44,026 nt of DNA from Hyphomicrobiales bacterium (lineage in GTDB: Bacteria > Pseudomonadota > Alphaproteobacteria > Rhizobiales > Rhizobiaceae), in NCBI GenBank assembly GCA_900470965.1, contig UCCS01000007.1, forward strand, positions 1 through 44,026. The letters run 5' to 3'. Both the position numbers and the translations under genes were made by a program. Shown one piece after another: positions 16,798 to 25,245 of the stretch; position 1 is the first letter of the stretch, and each line of letters begins with the position of its first letter. The notes under the pieces are model-generated. The model made no database searches and had not been told where the DNA came from. It saw only the letters and a program-made list of their open reading frames with translations.

Positions 16798-18366
16798 GTG
16801 TCGCCATTGAATGTGCCGGCTTCCGGTACGTTATTATCGGTCCAGAAGCTGACGAAATTCTTCGGTGGCTTTGCCGCCTGCAATGAAATCGATCTCGATA
16901 TAGCGCCGGGCGAAATTCATGCGCTCCTCGGCGAAAATGGCGCAGGCAAATCGACATTGGTCAAGATGCTGTTCGGCGTTCTGGAGCCGACGGACGGGCA
17001 TATCCTCTGGGAGGGCAGGTCGGTCACGATCACCTCGCCGGGCGAGGCCCGGAAGCTCGGCATTGGCATGGTCTTCCAGCATTTCTCGCTGTTTGAGGCG
17101 CTGACCGTTGCGGAAAACATCGCGCTTTCGCTTGATGACAGCATTCCGATCGGCAGGATCGCCGAAGAGGCGAGGGCGCTGTCGCAGGCCTATGGCCTGC
17201 CGCTCGATCCGCACGCCCATGTCGCCGATCTCTCGGTCGGTGAGCGCCAGCGGATCGAGATCGTTCGCGCTCTACTGCAGAACCCGAAGCTTATTATTCT
17301 CGACGAGCCGACATCGGTGCTGACGCCGCAGGAGGCCGACAAGCTCTTCGAAACCCTCTTCAAGCTGCGCGCCGAGGGTCGCTCCGTTCTCTATATTAGC
17401 CACCGACTTGAAGAAGTGCAGCGCATCTGTGATCGCGCCACCGTGCTGCGTCATGGCCGCGTAACCGGCGCCTGCGATCCGAAGCAGGAGACGCCAGCCT
17501 CTCTCGCCCGCATGATGGTCGGCAGCGAGGTAGCTTCCGTCACGCATCCCGAGCGCAGTGACAAGGGTGATGTGCAGCTTGCGGTCTCGAACCTTTCCGT
17601 CGCCGCACGCACGCCCTTTGCCATGCCGCTGCGCGATGTCTCCATGACGGTACGGTCAGGCGAGATTCTCGCCATTGCCGGTGTTGCTGGCAATGGACAG
17701 AGCGAACTCTTCGATGCGCTGTCAGGCGAATATCCTGTCACCTCGGCCGAAGCGATCGTGATCCGCAAGAAGCCGGTCGGAGCGCAAGGCATTACCGCGC
17801 GCCGCCTGCTTGGTGCCGGCTTCGTGCCGGAAGAGCGGCATGGCCATGCGGCCGTTTCCGCCATGAAACTCTCCGATAATCTGGTGCTGGCCCGCAGCCA
17901 GTCCGACCGCAAAGCCTTCCTCGGCATCCTCGGCATTATCCGCTACAGCGCAGTAAAATCTGCCGCACGTCGCATTTCGGAGGCCATGGACGTGCGCAAG
18001 AGCGGAGATGATCCCGCCGCAGGCTCGCTCTCCGGCGGCAACCTGCAGAAATTCATCGTTGGCCGCGAGCTTGATCGTCAGCCCTCCGTTCTCGTCGTCA
18101 ATCAGCCGACCTGGGGTGTGGACGCTGGTGCCGCAAGCCGCATCCGTCAGGCATTGGTGGACCTGGCAAAGGCGGGTTCGGCCGTCGTCGTCATCAGCCA
18201 GGATCTCGACGAGATCTTCGAAGTCGCGACTGATATCGCTGTCATTTCCGAGGGACGTCTTTCGAAACCCTACGCGGCAGGTGAACTCACGCGCGAGAAG
18301 ATCGGTTTGCTGATGGGCGGGCTGCATGAAAGCAAGCATGCTGCGGAGGCTGCTCATGCGCATTGA
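16798..18366 (+). CDS. ABC transporter double ATP-binding protein, BMP/nucleoside-type importer
   Basis: This 522-residue protein contains two ABC domains in tandem. Domain 1 has Walker A GENGAGKST (45-53), signature LSVGERQRIEI and Walker B LIILDEPTSVL. Domain 2 is degenerate in the way usual for this family. The Walker A region reads GVAGNGQSE without Lys, the signature is LSGGNLQK, and Walker B reads VLVVNQPTWGVD. One ATPase active site is thus expected. I use the GTG at 16798, preceded by GAGGGGAAC. It overlaps the first permease gene by 11 bp. The family imports nucleosides or related compounds with the BMP-type binding protein encoded at 20411. Confidence 0.93.
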   Translation: MSPLNVPASGTLLSVQKLTKFFGGFAACNEIDLDIAPGEIHALLGENGAGKSTLVKMLFGVLEPTDGHILWEGRSVTITSPGEARKLGIGMVFQHFSLFEALTVAENIALSLDDSIPIGRIAEEARALSQAYGLPLDPHAHVADLSVGERQRIEIVRALLQNPKLIILDEPTSVLTPQEADKLFETLFKLRAEGRSVLYISHRLEEVQRICDRATVLRHGRVTGACDPKQETPASLARMMVGSEVASVTHPERSDKGDVQLAVSNLSVAARTPFAMPLRDVSMTVRSGEILAIAGVAGNGQSELFDALSGEYPVTSAEAIVIRKKPVGAQGITARRLLGAGFVPEERHGHAAVSAMKLSDNLVLARSQSDRKAFLGILGIIRYSAVKSAARRISEAMDVRKSGDDPAAGSLSGGNLQKFIVGRELDRQPSVLVVNQPTWGVDAGAASRIRQALVDLAKAGSAVVVISQDLDEIFEVATDIAVISEGRLSKPYAAGELTREKIGLLMGGLHESKHAAEAAHAH

Positions 18367-19441
18367 GCTTGAAAAGCGCCCGCAGGTCTCGAAACTCTAT
18401 GCCTTCGTTTCACCACTTCTCGCTCTCGTCCTGACGCTGATATTTGGCGCTATCATGTTCGCCATGCTTGGCAAGGATCCGGTCGAAGCGCTCGACGCCT
18501 TCTTCCTCGAGCCGCTTCTGGAAGTGTGGTCGCTGCACGAATTGGCAGTCAAGGCTGCACCGCTGATCCTGATCGCTGTCGGTCTCGCGGTCTGTTATCG
18601 CTCCAATAACTGGAATATCGGCGCCGAAGGCCAGTTCACCATCGGCGCGATCACCGGCTCATATATTCCGATCGTCTTCTACGACTGGCATTCGCCGCTC
18701 GTCCTGCCGCTGATGCTGATCCTGGGCGCGCTCGGCGGCGCGCTGTTTGCTGCCATTCCGGCGCTCCTGAAGGCGCATTTCAATACCAACGAGATCCTGA
18801 CCTCGCTGATGCTGGTCTATATCGCCCAGCTGTTTCTCGACTGGCTGATCCGGGGCGCATGGCGCGATCCCAAAGGCTTTAACTTCCCGGTCTCGCGCGA
18901 TTTCGCGCCGGAAGCGATTGTGCCGGCGATCTGGGAGGAATCGGGACGCGCCCATTGGGCCTTCATCTTCGCCATTATTGCGGCGGTGCTCGTCTGGTTT
19001 ATGATGCGCTTCACGCTGAAGGGCTTCGAGATCGTCGTGCTCGGCCAGTCGGAACGAGCAGGGCGCTTTGCAGGCTTCTCGTCGAAGAAGATGATCTGGT
19101 TCAGCTTCCTCTTTTCCGGCGCGCTGGCAGGCCTTGCCGGCATCTGCGAGGTTTCGGGTTCCATCGGCCACCTGCAGCCGGCAATTTCGCCGGGCTATGG
19201 CTTCACCGCCATCATCGTCGCTTTCCTCGGCCGCCTCAATCCGCTCGGCATCATCGCTTCGGGTCTGGTGCTGGCATTGACCTATCTGGGTGGTGAGGCG
19301 GCGCAGCTTTCGATCGGTGTTTCGGACAAGGTCACGCGTGTCTTTCAGGGGCTGATCCTCTTCTTCGTGCTCTCCTGTGACACGCTGATCTATTACAAAA
19401 TCCGCATCGTCTGGTCGCGGGTCAGGGGTGGCGTGGCATGA
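18356..19441 (+). CDS. ABC transporter permease 1 of BMP/nucleoside-type importer
   Basis: The start at 18356 (MRIELEKRPQ, 361 residues) has a GGAGG ribosome site 6 bp upstream. An in-frame ATG ten codons earlier lacks one. The protein has about nine to ten hydrophobic segments and resembles NupB/YufP-type permeases of the RbsC superfamily: NNWNIGAEGQFTIGAITGSY and FNTNEILTSLMLVYIAQ. The ATPase-docking area includes GQSERAGRFAGFSSKKM. It overlaps the preceding ATPase gene by 11 bp and the next permease by ATGA. Confidence 0.93.
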   Translation: MRIELEKRPQVSKLYAFVSPLLALVLTLIFGAIMFAMLGKDPVEALDAFFLEPLLEVWSLHELAVKAAPLILIAVGLAVCYRSNNWNIGAEGQFTIGAITGSYIPIVFYDWHSPLVLPLMLILGALGGALFAAIPALLKAHFNTNEILTSLMLVYIAQLFLDWLIRGAWRDPKGFNFPVSRDFAPEAIVPAIWEESGRAHWAFIFAIIAAVLVWFMMRFTLKGFEIVVLGQSERAGRFAGFSSKKMIWFSFLFSGALAGLAGICEVSGSIGHLQPAISPGYGFTAIIVAFLGRLNPLGIIASGLVLALTYLGGEAAQLSIGVSDKVTRVFQGLILFFVLSCDTLIYYKIRIVWSRVRGGVA

Positions 19442-20358
19442 GCATCTTCGAAGCCATTCTTCTGACGGTCATTACCGCCTCCACGCCGCTCGTCATCGCC
19501 GCACTCGGCGAACTCGTGACGGAGCGCTCCGGTGTCCTCAATCTCGGTGTCGAGGGCATGATGATTATGGGGGCTGTCGCCGCCTTCGCCGGTGCGCAGA
19601 TCTCGGGTTCTCCCTATGTCGGCATCATCTGCGGCATCGTCGCGGGCGGGCTGTTTTCGTTGCTCTTTGCCTTCCTGACGCTGACATTGGTGGCAAACCA
19701 GGTAGCAACCGGCCTGGCGCTGACCCTTCTCGGCCTTGGCGTCTCCGGCCAGCTCGGCGAGCCCTATGTCAGCGTACCGGGTATCCGGCTGGAGGAGATC
19801 GACATTCCGCTCCTGTCCGGTATTCCAGTTATCGGCCCGGTGCTCTTCAAGCAGGACCTGATCTTCTATCTGTCGATCGCATTGCTCCTCGGCGTCAGCT
19901 GGTTCTTGTTCAAGAGCCGAACTGGCCTGAAGCTCCGGGCGATCGGCGATAGTCACGGCTCGGCCCACGCGCTTGGCATTCACGTCATCCGCACGCGCTA
20001 TCTGGCCGTCATGTTCGGCGGTGCCTGCGCGGGTCTCGCCGGTGCGCAGCTTTCGCTCGTCTATACGCCGCAATGGGTGGAGAACATGTCGGCCGGCCGC
20101 GGCTGGATCACGTTGGCGCTTGTCGTCTTTGCCTCCTGGCGTCCGTGGCGGGTTTTTGCCGGTGGCTATCTGTTCGGCGCGGTCACGATCCTGCAACTTC
20201 ATGCGCAGGCCTTCGGTCTCGGCATCCCTGCGCAGTTCCTCTCGATGCTGCCCTATGCTGCGACTATTGTGGTTCTCATCATCATTTCTCATAATCGACG
20301 CACGACGTTGATCAACACGCCCGCGTCGCTTGGAAAAGCCTTCGTACCGGAGCGATAA
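19438..20358 (+). CDS. ABC transporter permease 2 of BMP/nucleoside-type importer
   Basis: This 306-residue polytopic protein carries the NupC/YufQ-type signatures ERSGVLNLGVEGMMIMGAV (about 29-47) and LVANQVATGLALTLLGLGVSG. Its ATG overlaps the stop of permease 1. The two permeases should form the heterodimeric channel. The binding-protein gene follows after 52 bp, a larger gap than elsewhere in the operon and one that includes its own good ribosome site. Confidence 0.93.
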   Translation: MSIFEAILLTVITASTPLVIAALGELVTERSGVLNLGVEGMMIMGAVAAFAGAQISGSPYVGIICGIVAGGLFSLLFAFLTLTLVANQVATGLALTLLGLGVSGQLGEPYVSVPGIRLEEIDIPLLSGIPVIGPVLFKQDLIFYLSIALLLGVSWFLFKSRTGLKLRAIGDSHGSAHALGIHVIRTRYLAVMFGGACAGLAGAQLSLVYTPQWVENMSAGRGWITLALVVFASWRPWRVFAGGYLFGAVTILQLHAQAFGLGIPAQFLSMLPYAATIVVLIIISHNRRTTLINTPASLGKAFVPER

Positions 20359-20410
20359 AACAAGAACACGGACGGGTTTCCGGAATAACTTCAAACCAAC
20401 AGGGGTCATC

Positions 20411-21487
20411 ATGAAGAAGTTCGCACTCACACTTGCCGCATCGGCAGCAGCCGTGATTGGCATTTCCTCTGCTGCCGCGGCAGCAGATAAGACGAAGGTC
20501 TGCTTCGTCTATGTAGGGGCACACAATGACGGCGGTTATTCGCAGGCGCACGATGTCGGCCGCCAGCAGGTCCAGGCTGAATTCGGCGACAAGATCGAGA
20601 CGCCTTATCTCGAAAACGTTCCGGAAGGCCCGGATGCCGAGCGCGCCATCGAGCGCCTTGCCCGCTCTGGCTGCCAGCTGATTTTCACCACGTCTTTCGG
20701 CTTCATGGACGCGACGGTGAAGGTCGCTGCCAAGTTCCCGAAGGTCAAGTTCGAGCACGGCACCGGTTACAAGTCCGGCCCGAATCTCGCGACCTACAAC
20801 TCGCGTTTCTATGAAGGTCGCTACATCCTCGGCCAGATCGCTGCCAAAACCTCGAAGAACCACGGCGCTGCCTACATCGCCTCCTTCCCGATCCCGGAAG
20901 TCGTAATGGGCATCAACTCCTTCGAGCAGGGCGCCAGGTCGATCGACCCGAGCTTCAAGCTCAAGGTCATCTGGGTCAACACCTGGTTCGACCCGGGCAA
21001 GGAAGCCGACGCCGCCAAGGCCATGATCGACCAGGGCGTCGACGTGTTGACGCAGCACACCGACACGACCGCACCGATGCAGGTGGCCGAGGAACGCGGT
21101 ATCCACGCTTTCGGTCAGGCATCGGACATGATCGCAGCCGGGCCGAAGGCACAGCTGACGGCAATCGTCGATACCTGGGGCAACTATTACTCCAAGCGCG
21201 TTCATGCGCTTCTGGACGGCACCTGGAAGTCCGAGCAGAGCTGGGACGGCCTGAAGGATGGCATCCTCAAGATGGCGCCCTATACGAACATGCCTGACGA
21301 CGTAAAGAAAATGGCTGAGGAAACCGAAGCCAAGATTAAGTCCGGCGAACTGCATCCCTTCACCGGTCCGATTAACAAGCAGGATGGCACGCCCTGGCTG
21401 AAGGCCGGCGAGAAGGCCGATGATGGCACGCTGCTCGGCATGAACTTCTACGTCGAAGGCGTGGACGACAAGCTGCCGGCGCAATAA
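20411..21487 (+). CDS. BMP-family ABC substrate-binding protein
   Basis: I start this gene at 20411 (MKKFALTLAA), just after AGGGGTCATC, giving 358 residues. An upstream extension overlapping the permease gene has no signal sequence. The signal peptide ends at AAAA before DKTKVCFVYVG. No lipobox Cys is present, so the protein is soluble in the periplasm. The body has family features such as HNDGGYSQAHDVGR, TTSFGFMDATVKVAAKFP and FEHGTGYKSGPN, typical of the PnrA/BMP group that binds nucleosides and related compounds. It is the last gene of the operon, and a strong terminator follows at 21513. Confidence 0.93.
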   Translation: MKKFALTLAASAAAVIGISSAAAAADKTKVCFVYVGAHNDGGYSQAHDVGRQQVQAEFGDKIETPYLENVPEGPDAERAIERLARSGCQLIFTTSFGFMDATVKVAAKFPKVKFEHGTGYKSGPNLATYNSRFYEGRYILGQIAAKTSKNHGAAYIASFPIPEVVMGINSFEQGARSIDPSFKLKVIWVNTWFDPGKEADAAKAMIDQGVDVLTQHTDTTAPMQVAEERGIHAFGQASDMIAAGPKAQLTAIVDTWGNYYSKRVHALLDGTWKSEQSWDGLKDGILKMAPYTNMPDDVKKMAEETEAKIKSGELHPFTGPINKQDGTPWLKAGEKADDGTLLGMNFYVEGVDDKLPAQ

Positions 21488-21512
21488 GCAGAGTTTGTAA
21501 CTCGCAGTTGCG

Positions 21513-21542
21513 AAAAGGCGCCCCAAAAAGGGCGCCTTTTTT
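21513..21542 (+). terminator. Rho-independent terminator after the BMP-type importer operon
   Basis: An 11-bp stem (AAAAGGCGCCC / GGGCGCCTTTT) with a CAAAAA loop ends in a run of T. It lies 26 bp after the binding-protein stop. It insulates the upstream operon from the ytfQ-type operon, which starts within 100 bp. Confidence 0.92.
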
Positions 21543-21575
21543 GCTGCGGTGCATACTAAAATGCTCATTTACAAA

Positions 21576-21591
21576 AGTATTACTATATGAT
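21576..21591 (+). promoter_or_regulatory. Candidate promoter/operator of the ytfQ-type operon
   Basis: This AT-rich patch lies between the terminator and the ytfQ start codon. It holds the near-palindrome AGTATTACT (21576-21584), overlapping a possible -10 element TATGAT (21586-21591). No good -35 hexamer lies at the right distance, which would fit an activated promoter or one controlled by the operon's own GntR regulator. Confidence 0.35.
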
Positions 21592-21633
21592 TTTTTGATC
21601 CTGCGCCGCGAGACGCGGCATTGGGAGGACATC

Positions 21634-22596
21634 ATGAAATTGAAGACTGCACTTTTGAGTGCCACGATTTTGGCTGCCTGCATGTTCGGTTCGGCTTCGG
21701 CTGCCGGCTTGACTGTCGGCTTCTCGCAGATCGGCTCGGAATCCGGCTGGCGCGCGGCTGAAACGACCGTGACGAAGGAACAGGCCAAAAAGCGCGGCAT
21801 CGATCTCAAGTTTGCCGATGCACAGCAGAAACAGGAAAACCAGATCAAGGCTCTTCGTTCCTTCATTGCACAGGGCGTCGATGCCATTCTCGTTGCTCCT
21901 GTCGTCGAAACCGGCTGGGACGACGTTCTGAAGGAAGCCAAGGAAGCCAAGATTCCGGTCATCCTTCTCGACCGTACGATCAAGGCTCCCGACGATCTCT
22001 ACCTGACAGCAGTTACCTCCGACCTGGTCCATGAAGGCAAGGTCGCCGGCGACTTCCTGGTCAAGACCGTCGGCGACAAGAAGTGCAATGTCGTCGAGTT
22101 GCAGGGCACGACCGGTTCATCGCCGGCTATCGCTCGCAAGAAGGGCTTCGAAGAGGCCCTTGCTGGTCACGACAACCTGAAGATCGTTCGCAGCCAGACC
22201 GGTGACTTCACCCGCACCAAGGGCAAGGAAGTCATGGAAAGCTTCCTCAAGGCAGAGAATGGCGGCAAGGATATCTGCGCTCTCTACGCCCATAACGACG
22301 ATATGGCAGTCGGCGCCATCCAGGCGATCAAGGAAGCTGGCCTGAAGCCCGGCAAGGATATCCTCGTCGTCTCCATTGACGCCGTGCCCGATATCTTCAA
22401 GGCCATGTCCGAGGGCGAGGCCAATGCCACGGTTGAGCTGACGCCGAACATGGCAGGTCCGGCCTTCGATGCGCTTGAAGCTTATCTGAAGGACAAGAAG
22501 GCTCCGCCGAAGTGGATCCAGACCGAGTCCAAGCTCTACACGCCTGCCGACGACCCGATGAAGGTCTACGAAGAGAAGAAGGGTCAGGGTTACTGA
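21634..22596 (+). CDS. ytfQ: Galactofuranose-type ABC substrate-binding protein (YtfQ-like)
   Basis: From the ATG at 21634, with GGGAGG upstream, this is a 320-residue periplasmic binding protein, nearly the length of E. coli YtfQ. A Sec signal peptide ends at about SASA-AGL (residues 21-24). The mature part starts LTVGFSQIGSESGWR, which is diagnostic for YtfQ. It continues with QKQENQIKALRSFIAQGVDAI, PVVETGWDDVLKEAK and the sugar-contacting LLDRTI. By homology it binds furanose sugars such as galactofuranose. It heads a five-gene unit with the ATPase, two permeases and a regulator. Confidence 0.92.
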   Translation: MKLKTALLSATILAACMFGSASAAGLTVGFSQIGSESGWRAAETTVTKEQAKKRGIDLKFADAQQKQENQIKALRSFIAQGVDAILVAPVVETGWDDVLKEAKEAKIPVILLDRTIKAPDDLYLTAVTSDLVHEGKVAGDFLVKTVGDKKCNVVELQGTTGSSPAIARKKGFEEALAGHDNLKIVRSQTGDFTRTKGKEVMESFLKAENGGKDICALYAHNDDMAVGAIQAIKEAGLKPGKDILVVSIDAVPDIFKAMSEGEANATVELTPNMAGPAFDALEAYLKDKKAPPKWIQTESKLYTPADDPMKVYEEKKGQGY

Positions 22597-22608
22597 TTGC
22601 AGCTGGAA

Positions 22609-22637
22609 CCGCACCGGTCCATCATGGACCGGTGCGG
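22609..22637 (+). other. Intercistronic hairpin between ytfQ and ytfR
   Basis: A perfect 12-bp inverted repeat (CCGCACCGGTCC / GGACCGGTGCGG) with a five-base ATCAT loop begins 12 bp after the ytfQ stop. No T-run follows, so it is probably not a full terminator. Such stems commonly protect the 3' end of the binding-protein mRNA and so raise its level over the membrane components. Confidence 0.8.
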
Positions 22638-22714
22638 AACTGCCGGTACCAGCAGGGCGTCATGCCCGTTTTTGGTACAGGCGTAAGGCGCAATATCAGG
22701 AAACAGCAACCCTC

Positions 22715-24238
22715 ATGGTTCACAATTTCGAGAATATTCTCGCAGCTTCAGGCATATCGAAATTCTTCCCCGGCGCCGTTGCCCTGGACAAGGTGGATTT
22801 CACGTTACGCCGGGGCGAGGTGCATGCGCTTCTCGGCGAAAATGGCGCCGGCAAATCGACGCTCATCAAGTGCATTACAGGGGCCTATCGCCGCGACGGC
22901 GGAAGCCTGACGCTGGAAGGTCACGAGATCGATCCGGCCGATACGCTGGCCGCCCAGAAGCTCGGCATCGGCACCGTCTACCAGGAGGTCAACCTCCTTT
23001 CCAATCTCAGCGTTGCGGAAAACCTTTTCCTCGGCCGCCAGCCGAAGCGCTTCGGCATGATCGATGCCCGCACCATGAATCGGAATGCCCGCGAACTTCT
23101 GGCAGGCTATGGCCTCGATATCGATGTAACCGCGCAGCTCGACCGATTCTCGGTCGCCGTCCAGCAGATCGTGGCGATCGCCCGGGCTGTCGATCTCTCC
23201 GGCAAGGTGCTCATTCTGGATGAGCCAACGGCAAGTCTCGATACGCATGAAGTCGAAATGCTTTTTGGCGTCATAAATGACTTGAAGAAGCGCGGATTAG
23301 GCATTGTATTTATTACACATTTTCTTGAGCAGGTTTATGCGGTCAGCGACCGCATCACCGTGCTGCGAAATGGCAGGCTCGTCGGTACGCACGAGGCGGC
23401 CGAACTGCCACGGCAGAACCTGATCGCCATGATGCTCGGGCGCGAACTCGCCCAGACGGAACATGCCGCCAAAGAACGCACCATTGCCGCCGGCGAGGTC
23501 AAATATACTTTCGAGGGCTTTGGGAAACGCGGCAAGGTGAAGCCCTTCGATCTCGAGGTCCGTGTCGGCGAAGTCGTCGGCATTGCCGGACTTCTGGGCT
23601 CCGGGCGCACAGAGACCGCCGAACTCATGTTCGGTATCGAAAGCGCCGACAGCGGCGTCGCCAGGATCGATGGATCGCCGGTGACGCTGTCAAGCCCGCG
23701 TGCCGCGATCGGCAAGGGTTTCGGCTTTTGCCCGGAGGACCGCAAGACCGATGGCATCATCGGCGACCTGTCGATCCGCGAGAACATCGCCCTTGCCCTG
23801 CAGGCCCGCCGAGGCTGGGCACGGCCGCTTTCGCGCGCAGAACAGAATGCGATTGCCGACGAATACATCAAGGCGCTCGATATCCGCACGACCGATCGCG
23901 AAAAACCCATCCGGCTTCTTTCGGGCGGCAATCAGCAGAAGGCGATCCTTGCCCGCTGGCTCGCCACAAATCCGGATTTCCTGATCCTGGACGAACCGAC
24001 CCGTGGCATCGATGTCGGCGCCCATGCCGAGATCATCAAGCTGATCGAGCAATTGTGCGCCAAGGGCATGTCGCTGATCGTCATTTCCTCGGAACTGGAA
24101 GAGCTGGTCGCTTACAGTTCGCGCGTCATAGTACTGCGCGATCGCGAACATATCGCTGAATTGACCGGTGAGCGCATTACCGCCGCCGGCATCGTCGACG
24201 CCATAGCTGCCGCCGACAAACGAACGGAGGATGCATGA
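22715..24238 (+). CDS. ytfR: Galactofuranose-type ABC double ATP-binding protein (YtfR-like)
   Basis: This 507-residue ATPase has two ABC domains. Domain 1 has Walker A GENGAGKST (41-49), the unusual signature SVAVQQIVAIARA characteristic of YtfR, and Walker B VLILDEPTASLD. Domain 2 has a degenerate Walker A (GLLGSGRTE, Arg in place of Lys), signature LLSGGNQQKAILARW and Walker B FLILDEPTRGID. This pattern is normal for RbsA-type sugar ATPases. The start at 22715 follows a weak AGGAAA site. Its end overlaps ytfT (ATGA). It should energise the YtfT/YjfF channel. Confidence 0.94.
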   Translation: MVHNFENILAASGISKFFPGAVALDKVDFTLRRGEVHALLGENGAGKSTLIKCITGAYRRDGGSLTLEGHEIDPADTLAAQKLGIGTVYQEVNLLSNLSVAENLFLGRQPKRFGMIDARTMNRNARELLAGYGLDIDVTAQLDRFSVAVQQIVAIARAVDLSGKVLILDEPTASLDTHEVEMLFGVINDLKKRGLGIVFITHFLEQVYAVSDRITVLRNGRLVGTHEAAELPRQNLIAMMLGRELAQTEHAAKERTIAAGEVKYTFEGFGKRGKVKPFDLEVRVGEVVGIAGLLGSGRTETAELMFGIESADSGVARIDGSPVTLSSPRAAIGKGFGFCPEDRKTDGIIGDLSIRENIALALQARRGWARPLSRAEQNAIADEYIKALDIRTTDREKPIRLLSGGNQQKAILARWLATNPDFLILDEPTRGIDVGAHAEIIKLIEQLCAKGMSLIVISSELEELVAYSSRVIVLRDREHIAELTGERITAAGIVDAIAAADKRTEDA

Positions 24239-25245
24239 CTGCCTCGCTGAAGGTGCTGGGCTCTCGTCTTGCGCCGCAATTGATTGCGCTTTTGGTTGTT
24301 CTTCTTTTGAATTTCAGCTTCTTCCCGCAGTTTCTTGATGTGATTGTTCAGAATGGCCGGCTCTATGGGAGCATCATCGACGTGCTCAATCGCGGCGCGC
24401 CCGTGGCGCTGCTGGCGATTGGCATGACCCTCGTCATCGCCACCAAGGGCATCGACCTTTCGGTCGGCGCCGTGATCGCGATCTGCGGTGCCGTCGCGGC
24501 CTCGTCGATCGTCGAAGGAAATTCGCTTGCCTATACTCTGGCGCTTACCGTTATCATCGGCCTGCTCTGCGGCTTCTGGAACGGCTTTCTGGTTGCCGTC
24601 CTCAACATCCAGCCGATCATTGCGACCCTTGTTTTGATGGTCGCCGGCCGCGGGATAGCCCAGCTCATCACCGAAGGTGTCATCATGACCTTCAACGATG
24701 ACGGGCTGATCTTTCTCGGCAGCGGCTCCTTCGCCTTCCTGCCCATGCCCGTCGTCATCTGGCTGATCGCCGCCCTGCTGGTCATCCTGCTGGTTCGCCG
24801 CACGGCGCTCGGCATGCTGATCGAGGCAGTCGGCATCAACAGGCGCGCGAGCACGCTTTCAGGCGTACAGACGCCGGTGCTGCTGATGGCGGTCTATATG
24901 CTGAGCGGCCTCTGCGCGTCCATCGCCGGCATCATCGTCGCCGCCGACATCAAGGGGGCGGACGCCAACAATGCCGGCCTGTGGCTGGAGCTCGATGCCA
25001 TCCTCGCCGTTGTCGTCGGCGGCAATTCGCTTCTCGGCGGCCGCTTCAGCATCATCGGTTCGCTGATCGGCGCGATGATCATCCAGGCGGTCAATACCGG
25101 TATCCTGCTTTCCGGCTTTCCGCCGGAGTTCAACCTCATCATCAAGGCGGTCATCATCATTGTCATCCTGGTCATCCAGTCGCCGGCCATGCAATCGCTC
25201 GCCAGCTTCTTCACTCGCCGGACGGACGCAGGAGGGCACAAATGA
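24235..25245 (+). CDS. ytfT: Galactofuranose-type ABC permease (YtfT-like)
   Basis: This 336-residue RbsC-type permease has about eight to ten hydrophobic segments. Family landmarks are LNRGAPVALLAIGMTLVIAT, GIDLSVGAVIAICGAVAA and ELDAILAVVVGGNSLLGGRF, matching the YtfT subgroup. It starts within the ytfR stop codon and ends within the yjfF start codon (both ATGA), consistent with stoichiometric synthesis of the channel subunits. Confidence 0.93.
   Translation: MTASLKVLGSRLAPQLIALLVVLLLNFSFFPQFLDVIVQNGRLYGSIIDVLNRGAPVALLAIGMTLVIATKGIDLSVGAVIAICGAVAASSIVEGNSLAYTLALTVIIGLLCGFWNGFLVAVLNIQPIIATLVLMVAGRGIAQLITEGVIMTFNDDGLIFLGSGSFAFLPMPVVIWLIAALLVILLVRRTALGMLIEAVGINRRASTLSGVQTPVLLMAVYMLSGLCASIAGIIVAADIKGADANNAGLWLELDAILAVVVGGNSLLGGRFSIIGSLIGAMIIQAVNTGILLSGFPPEFNLIIKAVIIIVILVIQSPAMQSLASFFTRRTDAGGHK

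Noticed and set aside
17640..18250. Lost Walker motifs in the second ATPase domain of the BMP-type importer as evidence of a decayed gene
   Set aside because: A degenerate second site (GNGQ, NQPTWGVD) is normal for this transporter family.
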